Numbered from the stretch's first letter, positions 1-5,689 are shown. The stretch: DNA of 8,223 nt from Deltaproteobacteria bacterium (GCA_016219075.1 JACRCJ010000094.1:1-8223), one strand, 5' to 3'. Translations and numbers: made by a program. Notes: generated from the letters alone by a model not told the origin.

Positions 1-500
1 ACGGCGAGTACAGGCACCTTGTCCTTCACGGGCGCCTTGCCGAGAAGGTCGGGGTAAGGCCCGAGAACATCATCATAGCCGAGGACGGCGATGTCGTGGA
101 GTTCACGGAGGACGGCGTAGAAAAATTGGATAAGGTCGAGTACGGGAGGGTCTTCGTGGACGGCAAGGGGGTCGGAGACGTCGGGGCGATGGTGTTGAAG
201 GACAGGTCGCACCTCTCGCAGGACGGGCTCGTCCTTGCCGTCATAGCTTTAAACGGCACAACCGGCGAGTTCGTCTACGGCCCGGAGATAATCACCAGGG
301 GGCTTGTCTTCGAGGACGAGAGCGCCGAGCTTCTTCAAGGGGCCAAAAGGGTCGTCATGGATACCCTCGCCAACATCAACGCCGAGGCCCGGACCGAGCA
401 GCTTGAGGTCAAGGAAGAGATACGGAGGGCGTTGAGGAGGTTTTTTAACAAGGCCCTCGAGAGAAAGCCCGTGATACTGCCGATAATAATAGAGATATAG
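1..500 (+). CDS. rnj: Ribonuclease J, C-terminal part (5' end outside window)
   Basis: This is the last 165 residues of a ribonuclease J, a metallo-beta-lactamase/beta-CASP RNase with endonuclease and 5'-3' exonuclease activity in RNA maturation and decay. The window opens inside a His codon, and the frame then reads GEYRHL, giving the HGEYR signature (beta-CASP motif C) found at the end of the catalytic core. A linker and the C-terminal domain follow: NIIIAEDGDVVEF, the RSHLSQDGLVLAVIALN strand, and the final helix-strand segment ending ERKPVILPIIIEI. The family is usually about 550 residues, so roughly 70% lies upstream. The end looks natural, with a TAG at 498-500. An ATG at 96 is only an internal Met. 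The next gene on this strand begins 98 bases downstream, so cotranscription is possible. The family call is firm; the distinction between J1 and J2 types cannot be made here. Confidence 0.92.
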   Translation, partial: GEYRHLVLHGRLAEKVGVRPENIIIAEDGDVVEFTEDGVEKLDKVEYGRVFVDGKGVGDVGAMVLKDRSHLSQDGLVLAVIALNGTTGEFVYGPEIITRGLVFEDESAELLQGAKRVVMDTLANINAEARTEQLEVKEEIRRALRRFFNKALERKPVILPIIIEI

Positions 501-507
501 CGCCGCA

Positions 508-531
508 ACAGGGCCGTATACGACAGGGCCG
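508..531 (+). repeat. Short imperfect tandem duplication (15-base period)
   Basis: ACAGGGCCG occurs at 508-516 and again at 523-531, just after the RNase J stop, with similar bases around it (GCA-ACAGGGCCG-TAT, ACG-ACAGGGCCG-AAG). It does not form a terminator. It looks like a small local duplication in the intergenic gap. Confidence 0.4.
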
Positions 532-550
532 AAGCCGTCTTGTACCCGGC

Positions 551-570
551 TTAAACTCAAGCCCGTTTAA
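551..570. other. Inverted repeat TTAAAC / GTTTAA upstream of the DUF362 gene
   Basis: TTAAAC (551-556) and GTTTAA (565-570) are perfect inverted half-sites separated by 8 bases, 28 bases before the DUF362 start codon. This could be an operator or a weak hairpin. No clear -35/-10 pair is visible beside it, so its role is unknown. Confidence 0.25.
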
Positions 571-598
571 ATCAAACTCTTTAAAATACGGGGCCGCT

Positions 599-1708
599 AT
601 GCCTGACAAAAGCGAAGTCTTTTTCTCTGACCTCAGGGCCGGCGCGAAACGGAACCTCTTTGACAAGCTCGACTCTCTCCTTGAGAGCGTCGGCCTTAAA
701 GAGAGGTTCAGGAAAGGCACTCTCGTGGCCGTAAAGCTCCACTTCGGCGAGAAGGGCAACACCTCCTACATCCAGCCGGTCTTTGTCAGAAGGGTGGTCG
801 AAAGGATAAAGGAGACCGGGGCCCTGCCGTTCCTCACCGACACCAACACCCTGTATGTCGGCACAAGGGGAAACTCCGTAAACCACCTGACCACGGCCAT
901 AGAGAACGGTTTTGATTACGCCGTGGCCGGGGCGCCCATCATCATAGCCGACGGCCTGAGGGGCGAAAACACCGTTTCCGTCAGGGTCGGTGGCAAGCGC
1001 CTTGATACCGTAGAGATAGCCGGAGAGATAGTCAACGCAAGCGGCATGGTCGTTTTGACGCACTTCAAATGCCACGAGATGACCGGCTTCGGGGGGGCGC
1101 TTAAGAATATCGGCATGGGGTGCGCGAGCCGCGAGGGGAAACTCGCCCAGCACTCGAACTGCGCCCCCGTGGTAGACCCGGCGGGCTGCGTGGCGTGCTC
1201 CGAGTGCGCCCTTGTGTGTCCGGCAGACGCGATAGACATCGGGGCCGTGGCCGTCATAAACGACGACGCCTGCATAGGCTGCGGCCACTGCATAGCCGCC
1301 TGCCCGGAGGGCGCCATCAATGTCAGGTGGGACGAGACGGCCTCGAACCTTCAGGAGAAGATGGTGGAGCATGTCCGGGGAGCGCTTAAGGGGAAAGAAG
1401 GCAAATGCGTATATGTGAACTTCATCACGAGGGTAAGCCCCGCGTGCGACTGTTACGGGCATAACGACGCCCCGATAGTGCCGGATGTGGGCATACTCGC
1501 CTCGGTTGACCCTGTGGCGATAGACCAGGCCTCAGCGGACCTCGTAAACGCCCAGGAGGGGTTTATCGAGAGCTCTTTGAAGAGCGGGCACGAGAGGGGA
1601 GGGGACAAGTTCAGGGGGGTCCACCCAACCGTTGACTGGAGCGTGCAACTTACTGCGGCCGAGGCCGCCGGGCTCGGCAAAAGGGCCTATGTCATCAAAA
1701 AGATCTGA
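599..1708 (+). CDS. DUF362 domain protein with two [4Fe-4S] ferredoxin clusters
   Basis: This 369-residue protein matches the DUF362 iron-sulfur family found widely in anaerobes, whose biochemical role is not established. An N-terminal DUF362 half (about 5-190) contains VAVKLHFGEKGNT (43-55), the LTDTNTLY segment (79-86) and THFKCHEMTGFGGALKNIGMG (154-174). A bacterial dicluster ferredoxin insert follows: C197-x2-C200-x2-C203-x3-C207-P and C225-x2-C228-x2-C231-x3-C235-P, each a classic [4Fe-4S] set. DUF362 then resumes with the CDCYGH (284-288 region) and VGILASVDPVAIDQAS (297-312) motifs. Extra cysteines at 158, 175, 188, 283 and 285 may bind further metal or act as redox thiols. No signal peptide or membrane span is seen, so it is probably cytoplasmic. 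The ATG is preceded by GGGG at 590-593, a modest ribosome site, and the N-terminus (EVFFSDLRA) fits the usual family start. Electron transfer is inferred from the clusters only. Confidence 0.9.
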   Translation: MPDKSEVFFSDLRAGAKRNLFDKLDSLLESVGLKERFRKGTLVAVKLHFGEKGNTSYIQPVFVRRVVERIKETGALPFLTDTNTLYVGTRGNSVNHLTTAIENGFDYAVAGAPIIIADGLRGENTVSVRVGGKRLDTVEIAGEIVNASGMVVLTHFKCHEMTGFGGALKNIGMGCASREGKLAQHSNCAPVVDPAGCVACSECALVCPADAIDIGAVAVINDDACIGCGHCIAACPEGAINVRWDETASNLQEKMVEHVRGALKGKEGKCVYVNFITRVSPACDCYGHNDAPIVPDVGILASVDPVAIDQASADLVNAQEGFIESSLKSGHERGGDKFRGVHPTVDWSVQLTAAEAAGLGKRAYVIKKI

Positions 1709-1745
1709 CCTTTCGGGGCGTGAGTAGCTTACCAGAGTCATCTAC

Positions 1746-1802
1746 ATGTCGAAGGACGGCCCTCACAGGGACTGCCCGTACTGCGCAGTAAAGTTCAAGT
1801 AG
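1746..1802 (+). pseudogene. 18-codon frame with CPYC motif; possible zinc-finger gene remnant
   Basis: An ATG at 1746 opens MSKDGPHRDCPYCAVKFK, ending with TAG at 1800-1802. The frame can be read upstream only to a TAG at 1725-1727, adding LTRVIY with no start codon and no ribosome site. RVIY...CPYC..KF resembles the C-terminal end of small CPYC zinc-ribbon proteins or the active site of a glutaredoxin-like protein. It is too short for either, so a 5'-deleted or frameshifted remnant is the likeliest reading. A strong hairpin starts three bases after its stop, as it would after a real gene. A genuine micropeptide, or chance, cannot be excluded. Confidence 0.3.
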
Positions 1803-1805
1803 AGG

Positions 1806-1826
1806 CCGGGGGAGCGACTCCTCCGG
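1806..1826 (+). terminator. Strong hairpin, possible terminator after the DUF362 transcript
   Basis: CCGGGGGAG (1806-1814) pairs with CTCCTCCGG (1818-1826) around a CGA loop: nine pairs, one of them G-T. Only TTAC follows, so the U-tract is poor and Rho-independent termination is uncertain. Its position before the next gene's promoter fits a transcript end. Confidence 0.5.
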
Positions 1827-1842
1827 TTACAGAAGTTATAGT

Positions 1843-1871
1843 TTGCCAAGACCCGCCGGATATGCTAATAT
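1843..1871 (+). promoter_or_regulatory. Sigma70-type promoter with extended -10 for the triheme cytochrome
   Basis: A -35 box TTGCCA (1843-1848) and a -10 box TAATAT (1866-1871) are 17 bases apart. TGC directly before the -10 gives an extended -10 element. Transcription would start near 1878, leaving about 120 bases of leader before the ATG at 2000. The assignment rests on consensus match only. Confidence 0.5.
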
Positions 1872-1956
1872 ATTCCGCAAAACTCCCGTGTGAACCGCAA
1901 TGATCCTTCCCAGGGCTTAAAATCCGGGGTTTTCAGGAACGCTAAAAATAAAAAAA

Positions 1957-1999
1957 GGTCTTGCCGCCGCTCTTACGGCAGGCTCTCGGCTTTAAGACC
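1957..1999 (+). promoter_or_regulatory. Leader stem-loop ending exactly at the cytochrome start codon
   Basis: GGTCTT (1957-1962) can pair with AAGACC (1994-1999), the six bases directly before the ATG at 2000. Inside it GCCG (1963-1966) can pair with CGGC (1976-1979). The only Shine-Dalgarno-like run, AAAAAAGG (1951-1958), lies at the left foot of this structure. Folding would bring it next to the ATG. A role in start-site selection or translational control is an inference. Confidence 0.35.
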
Positions 2000-2587
2000 A
2001 TGACAAATGCTCATTTGAAATATCTGCTCGCCGTTTTTGCCCTTTTATTTCTGCCTTCCTTCGCAACAGGTCAGGATAATAACATGGACCCGGCCCCGGA
2101 GGACTGGCCCAGGTACAACTATGAGAAGAAGCCCGGCGAGTTGAAAAAGAACAAGTACGGCATGATAGACCCGTCGCCGGATGTCGTATCGCTTACATAC
2201 TTCCCCGTGGACGCCTACGGTTTCGTGGACTGGGCGAAGGCGATTAACGAGGGGCTTGTAAGACCCAGGGAGATATTGTCCGAAAAGGTAAACCGCCTCA
2301 AACCGGAAGACCTTGAGAAGTTCGACGGGGAGATACTCATACGGTCAAAGATGAAGTTCATGCCTGATGTCATATTCCCCCACGCCCAACATAATGTCTG
2401 GCTTAAATGCAGCAACTGCCACGACAAGATATTCCGGAAAAAGGCCGGAGGCAACGACATCACGATGGCCGGCATCTGGAAGGGGAAGTGGTGCGGCAGG
2501 TGTCACGACAGGGTCGCCTTCCCGACGCGTAACTGCTTTAAATGCCATTCGGTCCCCGCAAACGCCAAAACAAAAGCCAAAAATTGA
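2000..2587 (+). CDS. Secreted triheme c7-type cytochrome
   Basis: This 195-residue exported protein carries three covalent haem c sites and probably shuttles electrons in the periplasm or at the cell surface. Residues 1-24 are a signal peptide (basic start, LLAVFALLFLPSF core, likely cleavage after ATG before Q25). A region without cysteine (25-126) contains two tryptophans and charged helices. The C-terminal part (about 126-185) has CSNCH (137-141), CGRCH (165-169) and CFKCH (179-183), with FPHAQHNVWLKCSNC, ITMAGIWKGKWCGRCH and VAFP between. This matches the c(7)-type triheme domain found, often in tandem, in cytochromes of metal-reducing and related bacteria; here there is one copy. H128 and H131 are likely distal ligands, but only five useful His are present for three haems. 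I chose ATG 2000 over an in-frame TTG at 1961 because it gives a clean signal peptide. The gene converges on the kinase gene, with 14 bases between stops. Confidence 0.88.
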   Translation: MTNAHLKYLLAVFALLFLPSFATGQDNNMDPAPEDWPRYNYEKKPGELKKNKYGMIDPSPDVVSLTYFPVDAYGFVDWAKAINEGLVRPREILSEKVNRLKPEDLEKFDGEILIRSKMKFMPDVIFPHAQHNVWLKCSNCHDKIFRKKAGGNDITMAGIWKGKWCGRCHDRVAFPTRNCFKCHSVPANAKTKAKN

Positions 2588-2601
2588 CTCCAACCCCCTC
2601 T

Positions 2602-3084
2602 TTAAAGCTTGTATCCGATCTTTCTGAGGAGTTCTTTTCTCGCCGTTTTGTCTTTATCCGTCTCCACCCCTTTCGGTGCGCATCCGTCCACGACGCCTAT
2701 TATGCCTCTGCCCTGTGAGGTCTCGGCCACAAGCACCTCAAGAGGGTTGGCCGTGGCGCACCAGACCGTGCAGACCTCCTGGCAGGACTTGACGGCGTTG
2801 AGGATATTTACCGGGTACGCGTCTTTAAGGACTATGACGAAAGAGTGGCCCGCGCCGATAGCTACCGAGTTCCTGGCGGCGCACCTTTTCATCTCCTCGT
2901 CATTCCCTTCGGTCCTCACCAGGCAGGGCCCGGAGGCCTCCGAGAAAGCCACCCCGAACTTCGCCCCCGGCACTCCTGTTGCGATTATCTCGTAGAGGTC
3001 TTCCGCCGTCTTGATGAAGTGCGACGCCCCGATTATGATGTTCGACCCTTCCGGGAAATCCATTTTTACCGACTTAAGTTCCAT
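2602..3084 (-). CDS. Adenosine-specific kinase family protein
   Basis: This 160-residue protein belongs to the small adenosine-specific kinase family (Adenosine_kin), known mainly from archaea and anaerobic or thermophilic bacteria. Members bind adenosine nucleotides; the physiological reaction is poorly defined. Conserved stretches visible here are NIIIGASHFIKTAEDLYE (15-32), GAKFGVAFSEASGPCLVR (40-57), GND (60-62), AIGAGHSFVI (75-84), LKDAYPVNILNAVK (86-99), CATANPLEVLVAET (109-122) and GRGIIGVVDG (125-134), ending in RKIGYKL. It covers the full family length. There is no signal peptide or membrane span, so it is cytoplasmic. A near-perfect AGGAGGG site (3090-3096) lies five bases before the ATG and fixes the start. 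It follows deoC by 21 bases and is presumably cotranscribed with it. That pairing suggests a role in nucleoside or nucleotide salvage, which is an inference. Confidence 0.88.
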   Translation of the reverse strand: MELKSVKMDFPEGSNIIIGASHFIKTAEDLYEIIATGVPGAKFGVAFSEASGPCLVRTEGNDEEMKRCAARNSVAIGAGHSFVIVLKDAYPVNILNAVKSCQEVCTVWCATANPLEVLVAETSQGRGIIGVVDGCAPKGVETDKDKTARKELLRKIGYKL

Positions 3085-3089
3085 GCAAA

Positions 3090-3096
3090 CCCTCCT
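3090..3096 (-). promoter_or_regulatory. Strong ribosome binding site for the adenosine-specific kinase
   Basis: The minus strand reads AGGAGGG five bases before ATG 3084. It sits in the 21-base deoC-kinase gap, so the second gene has efficient independent initiation, in contrast to deoC, which shows no such site. Confidence 0.8.
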
Positions 3097-3105
3097 GGAC
3101 CTCTT

Positions 3106-3765
3106 TCATCCGTAGAACCCTTCGACTATCGCGACCCCTGAGCTTGAGCCGACCCTGTCGGCCCCGGCCCCGATCATCTCCAAAGCGTCCCCGGTCGTCT
3201 TTATCCCGCCGGAGGCCTTTAAGAGTATCCTGCCCTGAGCGGCGTCATGCAGAAGCCGTATGTCTTCAACCCTTGCCCCTCCGGGGCCCCACCCCGTGGA
3301 TGTCTTCACGAACCGGGCCCCGGCGTTCACCGAGAGTTCGAGGGCGAGTCTTTTCTCCTGATCCGTCAGGTAGCACGCCTCGATGATGACCTTTATCACG
3401 GCTCCGGGCAAAGCCTCTACGACCCGCCTTATCTCCTTCTCAACGGCGGAGGTCCTGCCGGACTTGAACAGCGAGACGTTCATCACCATGTCTATTTCGG
3501 AGGCTCCGCAGCCTGCGGCCTCGACCGACTCGAAGAGCTTGGAGTCCGCGCTTGAAAAACCGAGAGGGAACCCCGTGACGGCGGTTATCTTAAGCGGGTT
3601 GTCCCTGATTATGCTTCGGGCCAGCGCCACGTGGCAGGGGGGCACGCAGACCGACGCGAAGCGGTAGTTAAGGCCGTCGGCGACGAGGGACGCGATATTC
3701 AGCTCCGTGGCAACAGGACTCAGAAGCGTAAGGTCTATTTTCCCTGCGAGCTCTGCTCTGGTCAT
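3106..3765 (-). CDS. deoC: Deoxyribose-phosphate aldolase
   Basis: DeoC cleaves 2-deoxyribose-5-phosphate to glyceraldehyde-3-phosphate and acetaldehyde in cytoplasmic deoxynucleoside catabolism. The 219-residue frame has the usual family length and covers the whole TIM barrel. IDLTLLSP (10-17) is the conserved beginning. Active-site residues are visible: D92 in ASEIDMVMN, the Schiff-base lysine K154 in FVKTSTGWGP, and K183 in LLKASGGIKT. VCVPPC (39-44) and GFPLG (65-69) are also typical. A longer reading from GTG 3816 adds 17 residues unlike the family, so ATG 3765 is preferred. No Shine-Dalgarno sequence precedes this ATG, and a promoter-like -10 lies only five bases away, so initiation may be leaderless. 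The DUF1499 gene ends 113 bases upstream and the kinase starts 21 bases downstream. The functional call is firm. Confidence 0.95.
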   Translation of the reverse strand: MTRAELAGKIDLTLLSPVATELNIASLVADGLNYRFASVCVPPCHVALARSIIRDNPLKITAVTGFPLGFSSADSKLFESVEAAGCGASEIDMVMNVSLFKSGRTSAVEKEIRRVVEALPGAVIKVIIEACYLTDQEKRLALELSVNAGARFVKTSTGWGPGGARVEDIRLLHDAAQGRILLKASGGIKTTGDALEMIGAGADRVGSSSGVAIVEGFYG

Positions 3766-3770
3766 GTCCG

Positions 3771-3799
3771 AACATAACAGATAAAGGTCTGGCTGGCAA
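3771..3799 (-). promoter_or_regulatory. Promoter candidate directly abutting the deoC start
   Basis: On the minus strand, -35 TTGCCA (3799-3794), a 17-base spacer ending in TGT (extended -10) and -10 TATGTT (3776-3771) are followed by CGGAC and then ATG. The transcription start would fall at or next to the A of the ATG. The layout matches the cytochrome promoter at 1843-1871: same -35 hexamer, same spacing, TGn. Confidence 0.45.
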
Positions 3800-3878
3800 G
3801 GTCTCTGAACCGCCACGGGGGCGCCCCTTCTTCAAAGACCGGAGACGGAAAGCGCGCAGGGCGCTGGATCAGGTCCGT

Positions 3879-4646
3879 TCAGGACTTTTTTCCGATCGCG
3901 TCGAAGTAGCGGCGTATCCTTCTGGCGTTGGTGCCGACATCGCTTACCCCGACCCTTGAAACCGAGCGGACGTCGACCCTGCTCCCGCCGTCCTGAGGCG
4001 TTATCCTTACGGCTATGTCGTCCTTGAAGCCGTACCACATCGTGGTGTCCACGGCTTCGATGTGAAACGACGACAAGTCTGAGTCCACTATCTCCCAGCC
4101 GAGTTCCCGGGCCGACCTTAAAGCCGCCTCATACGCCCGCTCAGGCGATATATTGAGCTCAAGTGGCGTTATCTCCGGGTACATTTCCCTCTGCTGTACG
4201 GATACCGCCGCCCCCGGGTACTCAGGAGGGGTGGGGCGGGTCTCCGGGATGGCTTTGAAGATCGGAGGGTTCTCGGTGTCGGTAGTTATGTCGTGTATGC
4301 GGGGGACCCTTTTTGCCTCAAGCGACCACATCAACGGTACGATGACTACGGCGAGGCTCAACAATAGCCCCGCGGCCCCGACGCCGGCCCCTTTTACGCT
4401 CTGACGCCTCAGGAGACAGACGACGACCCCGGCGAACGAAAGCGCGGCCGATAGAAGCCCGCCGTAAGCCGAAAACCTGAGTATCGCAAACCCCGTCCTG
4501 AAGTGCCACAGCCCGAGACGCGACCCCGGCCCCGAGGCCGCGGCAAGAAAGACGAATACCATGGCCGTTAAAAGACCGGCAACACTGAGGCGCGACATAT
4601 GGCGCCACGGCCTGTAGCTTCCCTTGAGATAGGTCTCTCTGTTCAT
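3879..4646 (-). CDS. DUF1499 domain protein with three N-terminal membrane segments
   Basis: This 255-residue membrane protein is of unknown function. Hydrophobic segments at about 18-38, 52-79 and 86-108 should anchor it in the inner membrane. The C-terminal domain (about 115-252) is DUF1499: RIHDITTDTENPP (116-128), YPEITPLEL (156-164), ERAYEAALRSARELGWEIV (169-187), GFKDDIAVRI (206-215), and SRVDVRSVSRVGVSDVG followed by NARRIRRYFDAI, the usual family ending. Length and layout agree with three-helix DUF1499 relatives; many others are short soluble or lipoprotein forms. ATG 4646 has only a weak purine-rich site (GGAAAAA). An internal Met at residue 17 is less likely because it removes the basic segment before the first helix. 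It has its own strong promoter and is followed by deoC after 113 bases, so read-through is possible. The context gives no clear functional hint. Confidence 0.85.
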   Translation of the reverse strand: MNRETYLKGSYRPWRHMSRLSVAGLLTAMVFVFLAAASGPGSRLGLWHFRTGFAILRFSAYGGLLSAALSFAGVVVCLLRRQSVKGAGVGAAGLLLSLAVVIVPLMWSLEAKRVPRIHDITTDTENPPIFKAIPETRPTPPEYPGAAVSVQQREMYPEITPLELNISPERAYEAALRSARELGWEIVDSDLSSFHIEAVDTTMWYGFKDDIAVRITPQDGGSRVDVRSVSRVGVSDVGTNARRIRRYFDAIGKKS

Positions 4647-4668
4647 GTGAGTTTTTCCGGTTTTGTCT

Positions 4669-4683
4669 TTCAGGGGACCTGAA
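4669..4683 (-). promoter_or_regulatory. Small hairpin in the DUF1499 leader
   Basis: On the minus strand TTCAGG and CCTGAA pair perfectly around a TCC loop. It lies within the predicted leader of about 54 bases, between promoter and start codon. Any function in mRNA stability or regulation is unproved. Confidence 0.3.
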
Positions 4684-4706
4684 TGGCTTTATGCCCCATG
4701 CTCTAA

Positions 4707-4734
4707 ATTGTATCGTCTGCGGGCCGGGTGTCAA
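4707..4734 (-). promoter_or_regulatory. Strong sigma70-type promoter for the DUF1499 gene
   Basis: The minus strand carries a perfect -35 TTGACA (4734-4729), a 16-base spacer and -10 TACAAT (4712-4707, five of six consensus bases). Transcription should start near 4700, about 54 bases before ATG 4646. This is the best promoter match in the window. Confidence 0.65.
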
Positions 4735-4770
4735 CCGTTCCGGGCGTAAAAAAGTACCCTCAAACAGGAC

Positions 4771-4792
4771 AAAGGCCCGGTGACGGGTTTTT
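4771..4792 (+). terminator. T-tailed hairpin in the divergent region
   Basis: AAAGGCCCG (4771-4779) can pair with CGGGTTTTT (4784-4792) around GTGA; two pairs are G-T. A T-rich tract follows (TTTTTATCTTTTTTTG). The shape is that of a plus-strand Rho-independent terminator, yet no plus-strand gene lies upstream after 2587. It may block antisense transcription or attenuate a long cytochrome b leader. Confidence 0.4.
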
Positions 4793-4929
4793 ATCTTTTT
4801 TTGTCTTCTAATCTTTTCTTAATCTTATATCGTTTATAGTGGTCATGCACGGTCAACAAAGGTTTTTTACCCGCGGTCAGGCGTCTGAAAAGGGGGGTGC
4901 GCGATTGAGCGTGATAAGGATAAACCGTG

Positions 4930-4958
4930 TTGACTAACATCGATGAAGGTGTTAAAAA
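4930..4958 (+). promoter_or_regulatory. Candidate promoter for the cytochrome b gene
   Basis: TTGACT (4930-4935) followed after 17 bases by TAAAAA (4953-4958) gives a good -35 and a poor -10. The start would be near 4965, leaving a leader of about 43 bases. Weak evidence. Confidence 0.3.
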
Positions 4959-5007
4959 AGTCAGAAACCCCTCCAATGACTGTCTCGAATAAAAAAAGGA
5001 AGTGAAG

Positions 5008-5685
5008 ATGGAATCCAATAAAGAAAGAGTCCTTGTGGATGTATGGGACCGGCCCTTGAGGGCGCTTCACTGGGTCAATATGCTTTTGGTCGTCACCCTG
5101 GCGCTCCTTATGATCGGGGACTTAAGTATGGAGTACCTCGGCGTCGGAGAGGATACGCGCGACCGGGTCGCCAAACTCCACGCCACGGTCGGATATGCGC
5201 TCGTATGCACCTTCTCATTAAGGCTGCTCTGGGGGTTCCTGGGCAATAAATACTCCTCATGGTGTGATATAATCCCCTATAAGAAAGAACAGCGGGAAGC
5301 CATAGCGCACAATATAAAGTGGTATCTCAGCGGTTTCAAGGGCAGCGCGGCCAAGGTCGTCGGCCACGACCCGCTCGCCTCTCTCTTCTACATAGCCCTT
5401 TTCCTGGTGCTGATAAGCCAGGCGGCTACGGGGCTTCTACTCGCGGGCACTGAGTTTCAAATGTTTCCGGGGACGCTTTTCGTAGGCTCCTTGAGCGAAC
5501 CAGCCTCCGAGTCCCTCGCCGAGGCCCTCGAAGAGGTCCACGAGTTCGGCTTCTGGTTCATAGTCTTTTTCATATTCGCCCATCTGGGCGGTCTTGTAGT
5601 CCATGAGATCAAGGAGAAGACAGGGCTATTTTCATCGATGATCCACGGTAAAAAATACCTGCCGGGGGGCCGGGAGGCAGAATAA
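5008..5685 (+). CDS. Four-helix cytochrome b (Ni-Fe hydrogenase B-type / b561 family)
   Basis: This 225-residue integral membrane protein resembles the cytochrome b subunits (Ni_hydr_CYTB family) that pass electrons between a membrane partner and the quinone pool. Four hydrophobic segments are visible: about 20-38, 56-78, 122-146 and 181-199. Candidate haem ligands are H21 (RALHWVN, helix 1), H58 (KLHATVGY, helix 2), and H178 and H192 (VHEFGFW...FAHLG, helix 4). GHDPLAS (119-125) matches the family's GHNPLG-type motif before helix 3. R72 (SLRLLWGF) is also typical. No hydrogenase, formate dehydrogenase or cytochrome c partner is adjacent, so the electron donor is unknown. ATG 5008 is preferred to GTG 5002: AGGA at 4997-5000 lies seven bases before it, whereas the GTG almost touches that site. 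The gene precedes the two-component genes, separated by a 409-base structured gap. Confidence 0.85.
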   Translation: MESNKERVLVDVWDRPLRALHWVNMLLVVTLALLMIGDLSMEYLGVGEDTRDRVAKLHATVGYALVCTFSLRLLWGFLGNKYSSWCDIIPYKKEQREAIAHNIKWYLSGFKGSAAKVVGHDPLASLFYIALFLVLISQAATGLLLAGTEFQMFPGTLFVGSLSEPASESLAEALEEVHEFGFWFIVFFIFAHLGGLVVHEIKEKTGLFSSMIHGKKYLPGGREAE

Positions 5686-5689
5686 ACCT

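Larger units (their letters stand above)
4647..5007. other. Divergent intergenic region between the DUF1499 and cytochrome b genes
   Basis: This 361-base gap separates two divergently transcribed genes and is clearly more AT-rich than its neighbours in its middle (4788-4850). It holds a strong minus-strand promoter and a 5' leader hairpin for the DUF1499 gene, a T-tailed plus-strand hairpin at 4771-4792, and a weaker candidate promoter for cytochrome b. I see no convincing coding frame. A minus-strand frame at 4791-5018 lacks family features and covers the cytochrome b ribosome site. Confidence 0.7.

Noticed and set aside
581..1462. 293-codon open frame on the minus strand opposite the DUF362 gene
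   Set aside because: It is antisense to a clearly recognised protein with intact motifs, its translation has no recognisable domain, and such frames are common opposite GC-rich genes.
1961..1999. Longer triheme cytochrome from TTG 1961
   Set aside because: It would add 13 residues before a complete signal peptide, and the purine run is only two bases from the TTG, too close for normal initiation. Not fully excluded.
3766..3816. Longer deoC from GTG 3816
   Set aside because: The extra 17 residues do not resemble the DeoC N-terminus and would place the promoter-like sequence inside the gene.
3818..3827. GGGGCGCCCC palindrome upstream of deoC
   Set aside because: It has no loop and no T-tract, so it is not a terminator; a 10-base GC palindrome is unremarkable in this composition.
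3851..3865. AGCGC/GCGCT inverted repeat after the DUF1499 stop
   Set aside because: A five-pair stem with no following U-tract on the minus strand is too weak to call a terminator.
4791..5018. 75-codon minus-strand frame in the divergent region
   Set aside because: It overlaps the cytochrome b ribosome site and start, crosses the AT-rich promoter zone, and shows no recognisable domain.
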